Positions 23,698 to 32,366 are shown, counted from the stretch's first letter. The stretch: DNA of 64,000 bases from JAJFJD01 sp965228975 (GCA_965228975.1 OZ245851.1:496001-560000); one strand, 5' to 3'. Notes: generated by a model from the letters alone, not told the origin. Translations and numbers: made by a program.

Positions 23698-24704
23698 CCG
23701 GATACGGCCGTCGACGGGTTTCCCGACGCGTCGTCGCGCGCCGCCAGTTCGAAGGCGTCCGCGTGGATGTCCGCCAGGCGCGCGCCCTGGAGATACGCCT
23801 GTTTGCGGGCCGCGTGCACCATGTCCGGCAGTCCGCAGAGGAACACCCGCCAGCCGCTTAGGTCGCCGAAATCCCCCAATGCGATGTCGTCCGCACGACC
23901 GGCGATGCAGTCGTCCGGCACATCCCGGCCCGAGACGCAGGGATGATAATGGAAATTGCCGTGCGCGGCGTGCATGTCGCGCAGCGGATGGTGAAGGTAC
24001 AGACCCCCCTGCGTGCGGCTGCCGTGATAGAGATGGATGTCGCCTTGATGTCCGGCGAGCAGCGCGTCCCGCGCGATACCGAACAGCGGCGCCAAGCCGG
24101 TTCCCGTCCCGATCAGCAGCACGTTCTGCGGCTTGCGCGCCGGCATATAAAAACAGGTGCCCGTCGGCGTCCCAATTTCGACCGTGTCGCCGGGCCGCAG
24201 CGTGTCGCATATCCAATTGCTGACCGCGCCGCCCGGCAGGCGTTTGACGTGGATTTCCAGTTCCGGCACGGGGCCCGGCAGGCTGGCGAGCGAGTAGCTG
24301 CGGATCGGGCCGTCCGGCCGGCGCAGATTGACGAACTGTCCGGCACGATAGCGGAGCGGCGTCTCCGGCCGCAGGACCACGCGCTGCACCGCGTCGGCGA
24401 GCGGCTCGGTGAAGACCACGATGGCTTGCTGGAACGGGCTCGCTGCGGCCGGCGACCCCAGGGTAAGGTCGCCGTCGGGCCGACATTGGCAGGCGAGGAA
24501 GTATCCTTCGTGGACGAAAGTCTCCTTGAGGCCCGCTTGCGCCTTGGCCGGGACGGGACCGTCCATCGCCCGCATCATGCAGGACTGGCAGGCACCCTTG
24601 CGGCAGGAATTCGGCACTGTGACGCCCTGGCGCGACAGTGCCTCCAGCACCGTCTCGTCATCGGCGCAGTCATACGGAGTTCCGGCGACGGTCAGGGTCG
24701 GCAT
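23694..24704 (-). CDS. [2Fe-2S] ferredoxin-NAD(P)H reductase, probable globin partner
   Basis: This 336-residue fusion has an N-terminal plant-type ferredoxin domain (CRKGACQSC with C34, C39, C42 and C72) and a C-terminal FNR-type reductase: FAD motif RSYSLAS, glycine-rich IGTGTGLAPLFGIAR for NAD(P) and a terminal CGLPDMVHAARK. This is the layout of oxygenase electron-transfer components and CDP-6-deoxy-glucoseen reductase-like proteins. It begins 19 bp after the group I truncated haemoglobin on the same strand, so it likely reduces the globin haem iron during NO dioxygenation. Alternative: electron donor for a Rieske oxygenase such as the one at 50732. Confidence 0.88.
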   Translation of the reverse strand: MPTLTVAGTPYDCADDETVLEALSRQGVTVPNSCRKGACQSCMMRAMDGPVPAKAQAGLKETFVHEGYFLACQCRPDGDLTLGSPAAASPFQQAIVVFTEPLADAVQRVVLRPETPLRYRAGQFVNLRRPDGPIRSYSLASLPGPVPELEIHVKRLPGGAVSNWICDTLRPGDTVEIGTPTGTCFYMPARKPQNVLLIGTGTGLAPLFGIARDALLAGHQGDIHLYHGSRTQGGLYLHHPLRDMHAAHGNFHYHPCVSGRDVPDDCIAGRADDIALGDFGDLSGWRVFLCGLPDMVHAARKQAYLQGARLADIHADAFELAARDDASGNPSTAVSG

Positions 24705-24723
24705 GAGTTAAGGCGGCGTCCGA

Positions 24724-25092
24724 TCAGCGGTTGAGGACGTCGTCGCGCACGCTGTCGGCGACACCGAGGACCGTCTTCAGAAGATTTTCCGGCACGCCGA
24801 GTTCTTCCAGCGTCTCCTTGAGATGCTTGCAGACCGCGTCGAAATGCTTGTCGTTCAGGCCGCGCGACACCAGACCCGCATGGGCGGTCCGCATGTCCTT
24901 GCCGGTGTATTCGTTCGGTCCGCCGAACGCCATGGTCAAAAAGGCCTTCTGCTTCGCTTCCTGGTCGTCCATATCGACGGAATCGAAGAAATGGCTGATG
25001 GTCGAATCGGTCAGAACCTTGCGATAGAAAATATCGACCGCAGCATCGACCGCGGCGGCGCCGCCGATCTGTTCGTAGATGCTCTTGTCCAT
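24724..25092 (-). CDS. Group I truncated haemoglobin (trHbN-like)
   Basis: The start at 25092 begins MDKSIYEQIGGAAAVDAAVD, the canonical group I opening; a GGAGACGCAGG ribosome site supports it over a longer frame. The 122-residue globin has the B10 region FYRKV (Y23), the E-helix QKAFLTMAFGGP with Gln and the proximal histidine H71 (MRTAHAGL). Group I proteins of this type act as NO dioxygenases, converting NO to nitrate when reduced. The gene directly downstream encodes a ferredoxin/FNR-type reductase. This is the second truncated globin of the window, of a different group from the one at 922. Confidence 0.93.
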   Translation of the reverse strand: MDKSIYEQIGGAAAVDAAVDIFYRKVLTDSTISHFFDSVDMDDQEAKQKAFLTMAFGGPNEYTGKDMRTAHAGLVSRGLNDKHFDAVCKHLKETLEELGVPENLLKTVLGVADSVRDDVLNR

Positions 25093-25116
25093 CCTGCGTC
25101 TCCAAAAAACCTGCTC

Positions 25117-25137
25117 GAAAGGCGGGGTCCGCCTTTC
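25117..25137 (-). promoter_or_regulatory. Hairpin in the leader of the globin-reductase operon
   Basis: GAAAGGCGG and CCGCCTTTC form a perfect 9-bp stem with a 3-nt loop, 24 bp upstream of the globin start. On the coding strand a TTTTTT run follows 7 nt after the stem, just before the ribosome site, so it could act as a leaky attenuator as well as a protein-binding dyad. Confidence 0.45.
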
Positions 25138-25255
25138 TATCGGCGCGCAGGGTAGGGGGATCGCATTAACCAAACATTACCGTAGTGGTTGATTTTGCTG
25201 GATTTGTATCGCGACAAACAGGCAAAGCGTGAAATTCCCCGCGGTTTTGGGGGGG

Positions 25256-25423
25256 TTAGCGGCTCAGCGCGTTGACCAGCAACAGCACGCCCAGCACCAG
25301 GAAAATCGCGAGCGCGATCAACGAATACCCCTTCATGCCGGCCGCGCCGCGGGCGCGCATGACGAACAGAAGCAGCGCCGCGCCGGCGATGAAGTAGGCG
25401 AAATACTGCCAGTTCCAGTCCAT
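25256..25423 (-). CDS. Small two-helix membrane protein
   Basis: The 55-residue protein starts MDWNWQYFAYF and has two hydrophobic helices (about 7-22 and 32-52) separated by a short basic, glycine-rich loop (RARGAAGMKG). An in-frame ATG 30 bp upstream is less likely because the hydrophobic protein begins here. Similar small hypothetical membrane proteins are widespread in alphaproteobacteria. No function can be assigned. It is divergent from a small lipoprotein-like gene. Confidence 0.6.
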   Translation of the reverse strand: MDWNWQYFAYFIAGAALLLFVMRARGAAGMKGYSLIALAIFLVLGVLLLVNALSR

Positions 25424-25494
25424 GTTTTGCTCTGCCGTTCCACGTTGCCGCAATCGTGTCTGGCCTTTGCCAGGCGCGGGAGTATATCTCAGGA

Positions 25495-25659
25495 ATGGAC
25501 AAACACCCGATATCGCGGCGCGGCATGATCGCCCAGCTGGTTGCCGCCGGGGCGGGCGCGGTGCTCGTGGCCGCCTGCGAGTCCAAGCCCCCGATCCGCA
25601 TCGAAGGCAAGGGCGGCTCGAAGACTAAGCCCCGGGTCAAGGTGAAGGTGTTGTACTGA
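25495..25659 (+). CDS. Small lipoprotein-like peptide with twin-arginine start
   Basis: The 54-residue product reads MDKHPISRRGMIAQL then a hydrophobic stretch ending VLVAAC, which is a lipobox (C28), followed by a lysine-rich tail (KGGSKTKPRVKVKVLY). A CAGGA ribosome site precedes the ATG. The SRRGM segment could be a Tat signal, but the mature part is only about 27 residues. It is probably membrane-anchored; function unknown. Confidence 0.55.
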   Translation: MDKHPISRRGMIAQLVAAGAGAVLVAACESKPPIRIEGKGGSKTKPRVKVKVLY

Positions 25660-25693
25660 AGCTCGTTCGGACTGTCGTGCCGCCGAAACGGCG

Positions 25694-27730
25694 TTACGCC
25701 GATTTCGCAACGCTGTCGTCAATATCTGACGAATCTTCTCGACGGACCGGAAGTCTGAGCGTTGCCGTTGTTCCGGTGCCGGGCACGCTTTCGTATTCGA
25801 TACTTCCGCCATGCAGACGCGCCAGTTCGGCGGCGATCGGAACGCCCAATCCCGTGCCTTCGTGTTTCTTGTTGAAGGCGCCGTCGAGTTGCTTGAACGG
25901 CTGAAAGATTTCGGCGATTCGGCCGGCGTCAATGCCGACACCGCTGTCGGCAATCGAGATGGAAATGCCGTCGGCGTCGTTGGCCTCGGCCATAACGCGG
26001 ACGCTTCCGCCATCAGGGGTAAATTTGACGGCGTTCGAGAGCAGGTTGAGAAGTATCTGCACGAGCCGGCGGGAGTCGCCGCGGATGGTCGGCAACGGGC
26101 TCTGGGCCTCGTCGCTCAGCGATATGCCATTCTGTTCCGCGGAAGGGCCAATTTGCCTGATAGCGGTGTCGATTACCTCACGGAGGTCGACATCCTCGTC
26201 GGCCAATTCGAGTTTGCCGGAGACGGCCCGGCTCATGTCGAGGACGTCGTCGATAATGTCCAAGAGGTGTTGGCCGCTCTCATGTATGTTTTTCGCGTAG
26301 TCCTGATATTGGGCTGTCCCATCCGGACCGAAGTGCTGGTCCTTGATGACCTCCGAGAATCCGAGGATGGCGTTGAGCGGCGTTCGCAACTCATGGCTCA
26401 TATTGGCCAGAAAATGCGTTTTCGCCAGGTTCGCGGCTTCGGCTTTCGATTTCGCATCGCGGAGTTCCTGTTCGGCCTGGTGCCGGCGAAGAAGGAATTT
26501 TACGCGATATTGCAAGAGGTTCCACACCGTCGGCTTAGCGATGGTATCGGTCGCGCCCGCTTTGAAGCATTTGTCGAGCGCGGCCGTATTGTCCAATCCG
26601 GTCGCCATCAGAACGGGCGTGTGGGTCAGTATCTTGTCGTCGCGGATTTGACGGCAGACATCCAAGCCATTCAGTTTCGGCATGACCACGTCGAGGAGGA
26701 TGAGGTCCGGGCACAACCGCCGTGCGGTCTCCAATCCTTCGAGCCCGTCACTCGCTTCCTCGACGCGGTAGCCCGCTTGGTTCAGATAGCGCTTCGTGAT
26801 CGTACGTTGCGTTGGATCGTCATCGATAACCAGGATCAAAGCGGCGTCGTCGGCAACGGGTTTTACGCGCCTCGGGACGCGATTCATGCCGAAGGATCGC
26901 GATTTCGTCATCTCGACGGCCAGGGTCGAGCATGTCTTATCGAACTCCTCCGAGATGGCAACGATCAGGTCGCCAACTGCCGGCAAGGCCCCCGGGTCTG
27001 CTTTATTTTCCAGATCCTTGCAAAGTTGCGACAGAGTGACCGCCCCTAAGTTCGCGCTGCTGGACCGCAGGGAATGCGCGATTTGTGCGATTGTCTCGGT
27101 GTCCCGTGTGTCGAATGCTTCCTGCAGCCGGTCGATTTGTTTTCTCGAACTTTCGAGGAATGTGTTGACGAGACCAATGAAGCCGTAGGGCGTCTCGGCC
27201 GTATCCAGGATCCGAAGCGCATCGAGCGTGTTTTTGTCGACGCCGTTGACGATGGATGAATCCTTTTCATAGCCGTCCAACGTCGAATTCGATTGATCGG
27301 CGTATTCGTCGTCTTGATCCCGTTGGAAGCGTTCGGGAAGCCATCGCGACAACGCGTGGCGTAGCTGGTCAAGCGTGAACGGTTTCGTGATGAAGTCGTT
27401 CATGCCCACGGTGAGACATTGTTCCCGGACTTCCTCGGTCGCGCTCGCCGTCAACGCGATGATCGGGATTCCGTCCCTGCATTTCAGTTGATTGGGGAAT
27501 TCTCGAATATGCTTGCTGGTCTGAAAGCCATCGAGGTTCGGCATCTGGCAATCCATGAACACGATGTCATAGGGTGCGCTCTGCAGGGCGTGTATCGCTT
27601 GCAGGCCGTCAGTCGCAACGTCCGCCGTGCAGCCGAGGCGCTCTAGGCAACGCCGGGCCAGCTCCAGGTTCGTTTCGTTATCGTCCGCGACGAGCACGCG
27701 GATAGCGGTGTGCTGCCGATTTGAGTTCAT
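25694..27730 (-). CDS. Soluble hybrid protein REC-HPt-REC-HisKA-HATPase
   Basis: The 678-residue protein contains, in order: a receiver with D60 (FMDCQMPNLDG), an HPt domain with H219 (IAHSLRSSSANLG), a second receiver with D347 (LLDVVMPKLNG), HisKA with H446 (MSHELRTPLNAILGFSE) and a full HATPase_c (NLLSNAVKFTPDGG, DSGVGI, GTGLGVPIA). There are no membrane segments or output domain. Having REC, HPt and kinase in one chain suggests an intramolecular multi-step phosphorelay. It lies 118 bp downstream of a membrane PAS kinase on the same strand, which may feed phosphate into its first receiver. Confidence 0.9.
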   Translation of the reverse strand: MNSNRQHTAIRVLVADDNETNLELARRCLERLGCTADVATDGLQAIHALQSAPYDIVFMDCQMPNLDGFQTSKHIREFPNQLKCRDGIPIIALTASATEEVREQCLTVGMNDFITKPFTLDQLRHALSRWLPERFQRDQDDEYADQSNSTLDGYEKDSSIVNGVDKNTLDALRILDTAETPYGFIGLVNTFLESSRKQIDRLQEAFDTRDTETIAQIAHSLRSSSANLGAVTLSQLCKDLENKADPGALPAVGDLIVAISEEFDKTCSTLAVEMTKSRSFGMNRVPRRVKPVADDAALILVIDDDPTQRTITKRYLNQAGYRVEEASDGLEGLETARRLCPDLILLDVVMPKLNGLDVCRQIRDDKILTHTPVLMATGLDNTAALDKCFKAGATDTIAKPTVWNLLQYRVKFLLRRHQAEQELRDAKSKAEAANLAKTHFLANMSHELRTPLNAILGFSEVIKDQHFGPDGTAQYQDYAKNIHESGQHLLDIIDDVLDMSRAVSGKLELADEDVDLREVIDTAIRQIGPSAEQNGISLSDEAQSPLPTIRGDSRRLVQILLNLLSNAVKFTPDGGSVRVMAEANDADGISISIADSGVGIDAGRIAEIFQPFKQLDGAFNKKHEGTGLGVPIAAELARLHGGSIEYESVPGTGTTATLRLPVRREDSSDIDDSVAKSA

Positions 27731-27848
27731 CTGCCGGGTACTTTCCGATCAAATCCGCGATGTACCAGTTGGTGGCAAAACCTGTCGCGGTTCGCCATTG
27801 CACCCTCGACCATCAGGATTCCGGTTTTCGGCGAGGTGACGGTTGGCA

Positions 27849-29753
27849 TCATGACGCAATCGCCTCCTTGGGTCTCGATCGCTCGATCCGCTGAATCGGC
27901 AGGATAACCGTGAATTCGGAACCAACGCCTTCCCGGCTCTCGGCTTCCAGCCGCCCTCCCAGCAATGTCGCAAAGCGTTTGCTCAATGCTAGACCCAATC
28001 CGGTACCGCCGTATTCCTTGCTGATCGACGGTTCACCTTGGACGAACGGTTCGAATACCTTCGCGAGTTGATCTTCCGACATGCCGACGCCGGTATCCGA
28101 TACGCGGAAGCGTAGACAATCGTCGCCGTCACGATCGACGGACAATCGGATGTCGCCCTCCGTAGTGAATTTTGCGGCGTTGCTGAGAAGATTGAGGAGT
28201 ATCTGACGCAACTTTTGGCTGTCGGTATAAAGCGTCGGTCGGTCGGCGTTGTTTTCGATACAGAAAGTATTGCGTTTCTCCGCGACAGCCGGGTTCATGA
28301 TGTCCGCCACTTCATCGAGCAAGGTATCCAGCGAAACAGGACTGAAGCTCGCTTCCATCATGTTGGCTTCGATCTTGGATATATCGAGGATGTCGTTGAC
28401 CAGTTCGAGAAGCTGGCGGCCAGCATTGTCGATCTTGGAAAGGTCGTCGAGGAGTTGCCGGTCTGTGCTGTCGTGTGCCTCTTCCCGCAACAATTCGGAA
28501 TAGCCGATGATGGCGTTCAGCGGCGTTCGTAATTCATGGCTCATGTCGGCCAGGAAGTCGGATTTGGCCCGGCTCGCGGATTCCGCTTCCCGGCGAGCCT
28601 CTACGAGCTCTGTGATGTCGTTGCCGGTTCCGCGGAATCCCATGAAGCGTCCGTCGCTGCTGGTATAGGGGACACCGTTGATCGATAGCCAAACGGTCGA
28701 TCCGTCGGGCTTTTTCCGGGGATGGATGAAGTTGCGGAAGGGACGCCGGTTGTGCAGGGCATCAAGGTGGCGTCGCCACTGTTCGGGGTCCACGTCCGGC
28801 ACGCCGGTTTCTTCGCGGGTCTTGCCCAATAGCATCGACACATCCACGCCGGTAACGTCGCTGAACCGATCGGAGAAATACGAGAACCGCAGATCCTCGT
28901 CCATTTCCCAATACCAGTCGGACGAGGCTTTGGCGAAATCCCGAAAGCGCTGTTCGCTGTCGGACAAGGCAATTCCCCGAGCGTGCAGTTCCGCGGTGCG
29001 TGTGCGGACGCGCTCTTCCAAATTGGCATTGAGCCGCTTGAACTCGTCCTGCGACAGGTGCAGGGCACGGTTCGTTTCTTTGAGCGCCTGCTCACGCTCG
29101 ATCTCGCGGTCTAGAAGATCGTTATAGGCCAACGCGACTACACCCAATTCGTCCGAACTCGAGACCTCGACCGGGACACGCTCCCCGCTGTCGGCATTTC
29201 GTCGGATGGCGAGAACCATTTTTTGCAACGGGCGCGTCACGATTTGCCGGAAGCATAGGGCTGCGGCGACCGTCGCGAACAAGAAGGCGCAAACGACGAC
29301 CAGGATCGTCAGCGTTTGGCGCAGTCTCGTGGCTTCTGCGATTTCCGCATCCGAGAATTGGACGGTGAGTGTGAATTGCCCGTCGTCGTCAATTTCCAAA
29401 TCCAGCCGGTTGCCTTTGGCCTGTCGCATGCAGCCGATCTTGGCCGGAACCGCCGCGACAAAGTCGGGCAGGCCCTGCCGGCGGATTTCGGCACATAAAA
29501 AGGCCCGGTCTGCCGCCAGCGGAGCCAGCAGATCGCGGGCGAGCGACGGGTTGTTCTGCGCGCCATGACGCAGGAAGGCCGCGGCCGACCGCGCCGCCTG
29601 GTTGCCCACCCGTGATGACAAGGTCTCTTGATGCGTGCGCAGTTCGAAAAATACGATCGCCGTCAATCCCGGCACTGCAAGCAGAAGAAAGACCGGTATG
29701 AGCACGGATAGGTACTTCGCGAACAATCCGAAGCGTTTTTTCCGAGAAGCCAT
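27849..29753 (-). CDS. Membrane PAS-domain sensor histidine kinase
   Basis: The 634-residue kinase has TM1 (about 13-37), a periplasmic domain of about 110 residues, TM2 (about 148-170), a HAMP linker (FRQIVTRPLQKMV...), a coiled coil, a PAS domain (about 278-395, SDWYWEMDEDLRFSYFSDRF), HisKA with H406 (MSHELRTPLNAIIGYSE) and HATPase_c (NLLSNAAKFT, DTGVGM, GTGLGLALSKR). The periplasmic loop has two cysteines about 21 residues apart that could form a redox-sensitive disulfide. It sits between a small secreted protein gene and a hybrid REC-HPt kinase on the same strand, an apparent signalling operon. Confidence 0.9.
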   Translation of the reverse strand: MASRKKRFGLFAKYLSVLIPVFLLLAVPGLTAIVFFELRTHQETLSSRVGNQAARSAAAFLRHGAQNNPSLARDLLAPLAADRAFLCAEIRRQGLPDFVAAVPAKIGCMRQAKGNRLDLEIDDDGQFTLTVQFSDAEIAEATRLRQTLTILVVVCAFLFATVAAALCFRQIVTRPLQKMVLAIRRNADSGERVPVEVSSSDELGVVALAYNDLLDREIEREQALKETNRALHLSQDEFKRLNANLEERVRTRTAELHARGIALSDSEQRFRDFAKASSDWYWEMDEDLRFSYFSDRFSDVTGVDVSMLLGKTREETGVPDVDPEQWRRHLDALHNRRPFRNFIHPRKKPDGSTVWLSINGVPYTSSDGRFMGFRGTGNDITELVEARREAESASRAKSDFLADMSHELRTPLNAIIGYSELLREEAHDSTDRQLLDDLSKIDNAGRQLLELVNDILDISKIEANMMEASFSPVSLDTLLDEVADIMNPAVAEKRNTFCIENNADRPTLYTDSQKLRQILLNLLSNAAKFTTEGDIRLSVDRDGDDCLRFRVSDTGVGMSEDQLAKVFEPFVQGEPSISKEYGGTGLGLALSKRFATLLGGRLEAESREGVGSEFTVILPIQRIERSRPKEAIAS

Positions 29754-29806
29754 CGAATATTTACTGGGCGAAACACGCGCATGGAAACTGCCCGCCGACC
29801 GGCGGA

Positions 29807-30211
29807 TCAGTCCATTCGGGTGACCTTCCCTTTCTTGACCAGCGCCATGAGCTGATCTCGATTATCCACTTCGCTGTGAAACACGACATAGGATTTGCCG
29901 CGCCGGGCGAAGTAATAGTCGATATTGATTGATTTTCCGTCCTTGTCCTGAAAATCGGAACAGAGCACGAAATACTTGCCCATCTTCAGGATGACGGGAT
30001 GTGCCTTTACCAGCGCCAATTCGCGCACGACGCCCTTCGCCATGTCGAAATGAAGGTATGAACCGTCCACGAGACTACGCTCGATATGTTTCTGCATCGC
30101 CGCCTGAAGGGCTGTTTTCTGGCTCAATTTGCTGATCTGATCGGCCGGTGCCCCGGAACTCATGAGAATTGTGAGAAGGGCGGCAAGAAAAATGTGGCGC
30201 ATGGATTTCAT
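29807..30211 (-). CDS. Small secreted hypothetical protein upstream of the sensor kinase
   Basis: A start at 30211 gives MKSMRHIFLAALLTILMSSGAPA, a typical Sec signal peptide with cleavage after residue 23; a start 30 bp upstream would spoil it. The mature part (about 110 residues) is a mixed alpha/beta domain with one cysteine (FVLCSDFQDKDGKSINIDYYF). I do not recognise a family. It precedes the PAS kinase by 53 bp on the same strand, so it may be a periplasmic partner or ligand-binding accessory of that kinase. Confidence 0.65.
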   Translation of the reverse strand: MKSMRHIFLAALLTILMSSGAPADQISKLSQKTALQAAMQKHIERSLVDGSYLHFDMAKGVVRELALVKAHPVILKMGKYFVLCSDFQDKDGKSINIDYYFARRGKSYVVFHSEVDNRDQLMALVKKGKVTRMD

Positions 30212-30425
30212 AGCGGCGCTCCAATAGATTGTTGCGCCCAATTTTTTACGCGCTATCCGTTAAATTCCGTTTAAATATTCAATTTGGTTAATTTGGTCTG
30301 CCTTGTACGGACGCTGGCTTGCGGACGCCGCTGGCACACGTGCCGGCCGCGCATCGTCACGATTTCCCCGACGCCCGAGATTGAGTATGGTGCGCCCGTC
30401 TATCGCGCGCCTGCGCACCCGGTTT

Positions 30426-30513
30426 GCCCGCTTGGCGGAATTGGTAGACGCAAGGGACTTAAAATCCCTCGGCCGCTCAGGCCATCCCGGTTCGAGTCCG
30501 GGAGCGGGCACCA
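30426..30513 (+). tRNA. tRNA-Leu (anticodon TAA)
   Basis: The 88-nt gene includes the CCA end. The acceptor stem GCCCGCT (30426-30432) pairs with AGCGGGC (30503-30509). The anticodon loop CTTAAAA has TAA at 30460-30462. A type II variable arm (TCGGCCGCTCAGGCCA region) and the T-loop GGTTCGAGTCC are present. Its 3' part is repeated at 31849-31910 and 34553-34614, showing use as an integration site. Confidence 0.97.
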
Positions 30514-30580
30514 TATTCGAGATTTGTCGCTGAATCCGGTTTCAGTGGCTATGCGCACTCAATGCGAAGACCGGTGTTTA

Positions 30581-30604
30581 GTCCGCTAATGACCCAAAGC
30601 GGTC
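30581..30604. repeat. Dispersed TGTCCGCT/AGCGGACA-type repeat, copy 1
   Basis: GTCCGCTAATGACCC followed by AAAGCGGTC forms a short imperfect dyad. Related units occur at 31650, 34361, 34677, 35673, 38613 and 39271, all within the island region. Confidence 0.5.
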
Positions 30605-30633
30605 GTCGTTTGCGACGATTGCAGCGTCGAACC

Positions 30634-31461
30634 TCAAAGTTTTTTAATCCACTCGATAATTTCGCTGATGCTGCGATTTGCCGTACGTCGATGTCCACCC
30701 GAATTCTCAATAAACCTGTGTTTTGGATGATGCGGCAGCGTCCTGAATTGTTGTGCTGCGCGCCGCGCAGACTTGTCACGATCTCCTTTTATCCAGAGGA
30801 CCGGTATCCCAGGTTTCAGTTGTCTGGTGTTCCTTCCCAGCGCAGGACCATCCATGCTGTAGAAGCTGTTATAGATCGTCGCAGTGGTTTCGTACTCTCC
30901 ACCCTGGAATTGATTCAGGTCTGAGAAACTTTCGGTACTCTCACCTTGACCATTTGCAATCATCTTTCGTGCTTTTTCGACGCTCTTTTGGATTTTCGGC
31001 AATGTATTGAGATATTCGACGTTATGCGCCGGAGCTGACGCGATGATACCGTCAATATTTCCGAACATTGCCCCATATCCTAGTGCGACGTTGCCGCCCA
31101 GACTGTGTCCTCCTAATAAAATTTTTTCAGCGCCACTCGCTTTCGCTGAGTCTAGGAGACTTCGAATTTTGACAAGCGATTCTTGATAGGATTGGTCGAA
31201 CCTTCGATCCCGTGACCACGGCATTTCAGGAATTAGTAGCGTTAACCCAGCGTCCTGAAACTCTTCTTGAAGTTCGATGTAGTCACGTCGGTCGGGCCAT
31301 CCTCCCTTTCCATGCAAAAAGATGACTGTGATTTTTGAGTCATTGGCTCTTAGTCCGGAGTTACTTGTTGGCGCAAAGTGCAGCAATACAAAGCATCCGA
31401 AAAAGGCGACCACAAAGGCTAAATTTTTATGCACGAGGTTTCTGTCCCTTACAACGCTCAA
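30634..31461 (-). CDS. Exported alpha/beta hydrolase
   Basis: The 275-residue protein has an N-terminal hydrophobic segment (13-29) that would export or anchor it. The alpha/beta hydrolase core shows the oxyanion strand VIFLHGKGGW, the nucleophile elbow GGHSLGGN with S120, an acid in WIKGDRDKSAR and a histidine in SGGHRRTA. The substrate is unknown; esterases, lipases and dienelactone-hydrolase-like proteins share the pattern. It lies in the island between the tRNA-Leu and the first duplicated tRNA end, and its base composition is more AT-rich than the flanking chromosome. Confidence 0.8.
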   Translation of the reverse strand: MSVVRDRNLVHKNLAFVVAFFGCFVLLHFAPTSNSGLRANDSKITVIFLHGKGGWPDRRDYIELQEEFQDAGLTLLIPEMPWSRDRRFDQSYQESLVKIRSLLDSAKASGAEKILLGGHSLGGNVALGYGAMFGNIDGIIASAPAHNVEYLNTLPKIQKSVEKARKMIANGQGESTESFSDLNQFQGGEYETTATIYNSFYSMDGPALGRNTRQLKPGIPVLWIKGDRDKSARRAAQQFRTLPHHPKHRFIENSGGHRRTANRSISEIIEWIKKL

Positions 31462-31649
31462 AACATTTGTTCACCGAATACGAATATCTTTGGATCGTTT
31501 GCATGGGTGCGTTCCCGGTACCTAGTATACAGAAAATTTAACTTGGGCCGCATAAGCCATTCTCTGAGATAGGCTTCTGTCGAAGTACCACTACGGTCGG
31601 GCAAGATTTTTGGCTTAGAAGAATAGGTTAAACAGCTAAATTGAGTAAT

Positions 31650-31675
31650 GCCCGCTTCTGGCTAAATTCGGACAT
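31650..31675. repeat. Dispersed TGTCCGCT-type repeat, copy 2
   Basis: GCCCGCTTCTGGCTAA followed by ATTCGGACAT is a diverged dyad of the same family as the copy at 34361-34386, which reads ATGTCCGTCTCTGGCTAA then GCGCGGAC. Confidence 0.5.
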
Positions 31676-31771
31676 CAAGTTGTCTACTCTCGACTTCTGC
31701 TAATGAGACGCTAATAAAAAAAACTCGAAACAACGCGTTGGGGATTATGTGTTGATGCATGTAGCTCGCAA

Positions 31772-31815
31772 AACTTACACATTTTCTTACACATTCTGAG
31801 GAGTGAGATCAGAAT
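31772..31815. repeat. 44-bp arm-like direct repeat, copy A
   Basis: This segment contains CTTACACATT twice in direct orientation, then CTGAGGAGT and GATCAGAAT. It matches 34476-34519 at 42 of 44 positions. Each copy sits about 33 bp before a duplicated tRNA-Leu end, the position expected for integrase arm or excisionase sites at the end of an integrative element. Confidence 0.75.
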
Positions 31816-31848
31816 ACGATTCAAAATCAATGCGTTATGATAATACGT

Positions 31849-31910
31849 AAGGGACTTAAAATCCCTCGGCCGCTTAGGCCATCCCGGTTCGAGTCCGGGA
31901 GCGGGCACCA
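31849..31910 (+). repeat. Duplicated 3' end of tRNA-Leu (att site, copy 2)
   Basis: These 62 bp reproduce the tRNA-Leu from the anticodon stem through CCA with one change (CTTAGG for CTCAGG in the variable arm). The 5' part of the tRNA is absent, so it is not a functional tRNA. It marks the far end of an element inserted at the tRNA gene. Confidence 0.92.
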
Positions 31911-32009
31911 TTTTCGGGGATTGCAATCGCGTCCGGTTTCGGTGGCTAATCGGAATCAATTCGACGACCGAGATTTGGTCGGCCAATGAGCCGAAGCGGT
32001 CGGAGATCG

Positions 32010-32366
32010 CTAAAGATTTTGTGCAACTAAATCAGCCGCCAGATTGTGTAGGTCACTACGCAGAGTAGCTTCCTCGTCTTCCAAGAACTTTTCTTTTGAG
32101 GCCATGCTGCCCGTCATTGTCATCGCCAAGTTAGTCATCGCCACGACGTAAACGTCTTCCTGCGGCTTACATGCTGAAACAACGAACTCGGTCGCCTTCT
32201 CGACAGCCAGTTCACCACTATTGTATCTCGCTGATAGGATCTCTACCTGATTGAGGACACAGGTATTGTACTGTTCATTTTCAACGCCCGCCTTGGTAAG
32301 GGCCTGTCCCAAGCCGCACCCAGTCAAAACAAAAAGGGACAAGCCAATTGCAATTTTCCTAATCAT
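32010..32366 (-). CDS. Small lipoprotein of the island
   Basis: The 118-residue protein starts MIRKIAIGLSLFVLTGC, a lipoprotein signal with the lipidated cysteine at residue 17. The mature part is helical and acidic with two further cysteines (NTCVLNQVEIL, VVSACKPQED). No family is recognised. It is encoded just after the duplicated tRNA end, in the second element of the island. Confidence 0.65.
   Translation of the reverse strand: MIRKIAIGLSLFVLTGCGLGQALTKAGVENEQYNTCVLNQVEILSARYNSGELAVEKATEFVVSACKPQEDVYVVAMTNLAMTMTGSMASKEKFLEDEEATLRSDLHNLAADLVAQNL

Larger units (their letters stand above)
31462..32009. other. Gene-free island segment with att-type repeats
   Basis: No credible gene is seen in these 548 bp. 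They hold a dispersed dyad (31650-31675), the first 44-bp arm-like repeat (31772-31815), the first duplicated tRNA-Leu 3' end (31849-31910) and sequence similar to that following the intact tRNA. A 91-codon frame antisense to the tRNA copy is spurious. Confidence 0.7.

Noticed and set aside
25811..27049. A 412-codon plus-strand open frame
   Set aside because: Antisense shadow of the REC-HPt-REC kinase, which has complete catalytic motifs.
31711..31986. A 91-codon minus-strand frame beginning MADQISVVELIP and containing APGLEPGWPKRPRDF
   Set aside because: It is the antisense of the truncated tRNA-Leu copy. This PAPGLEPG... peptide is a known artefact of tRNA genes. The same applies to frames at 30260-30514 and 34531-34842.
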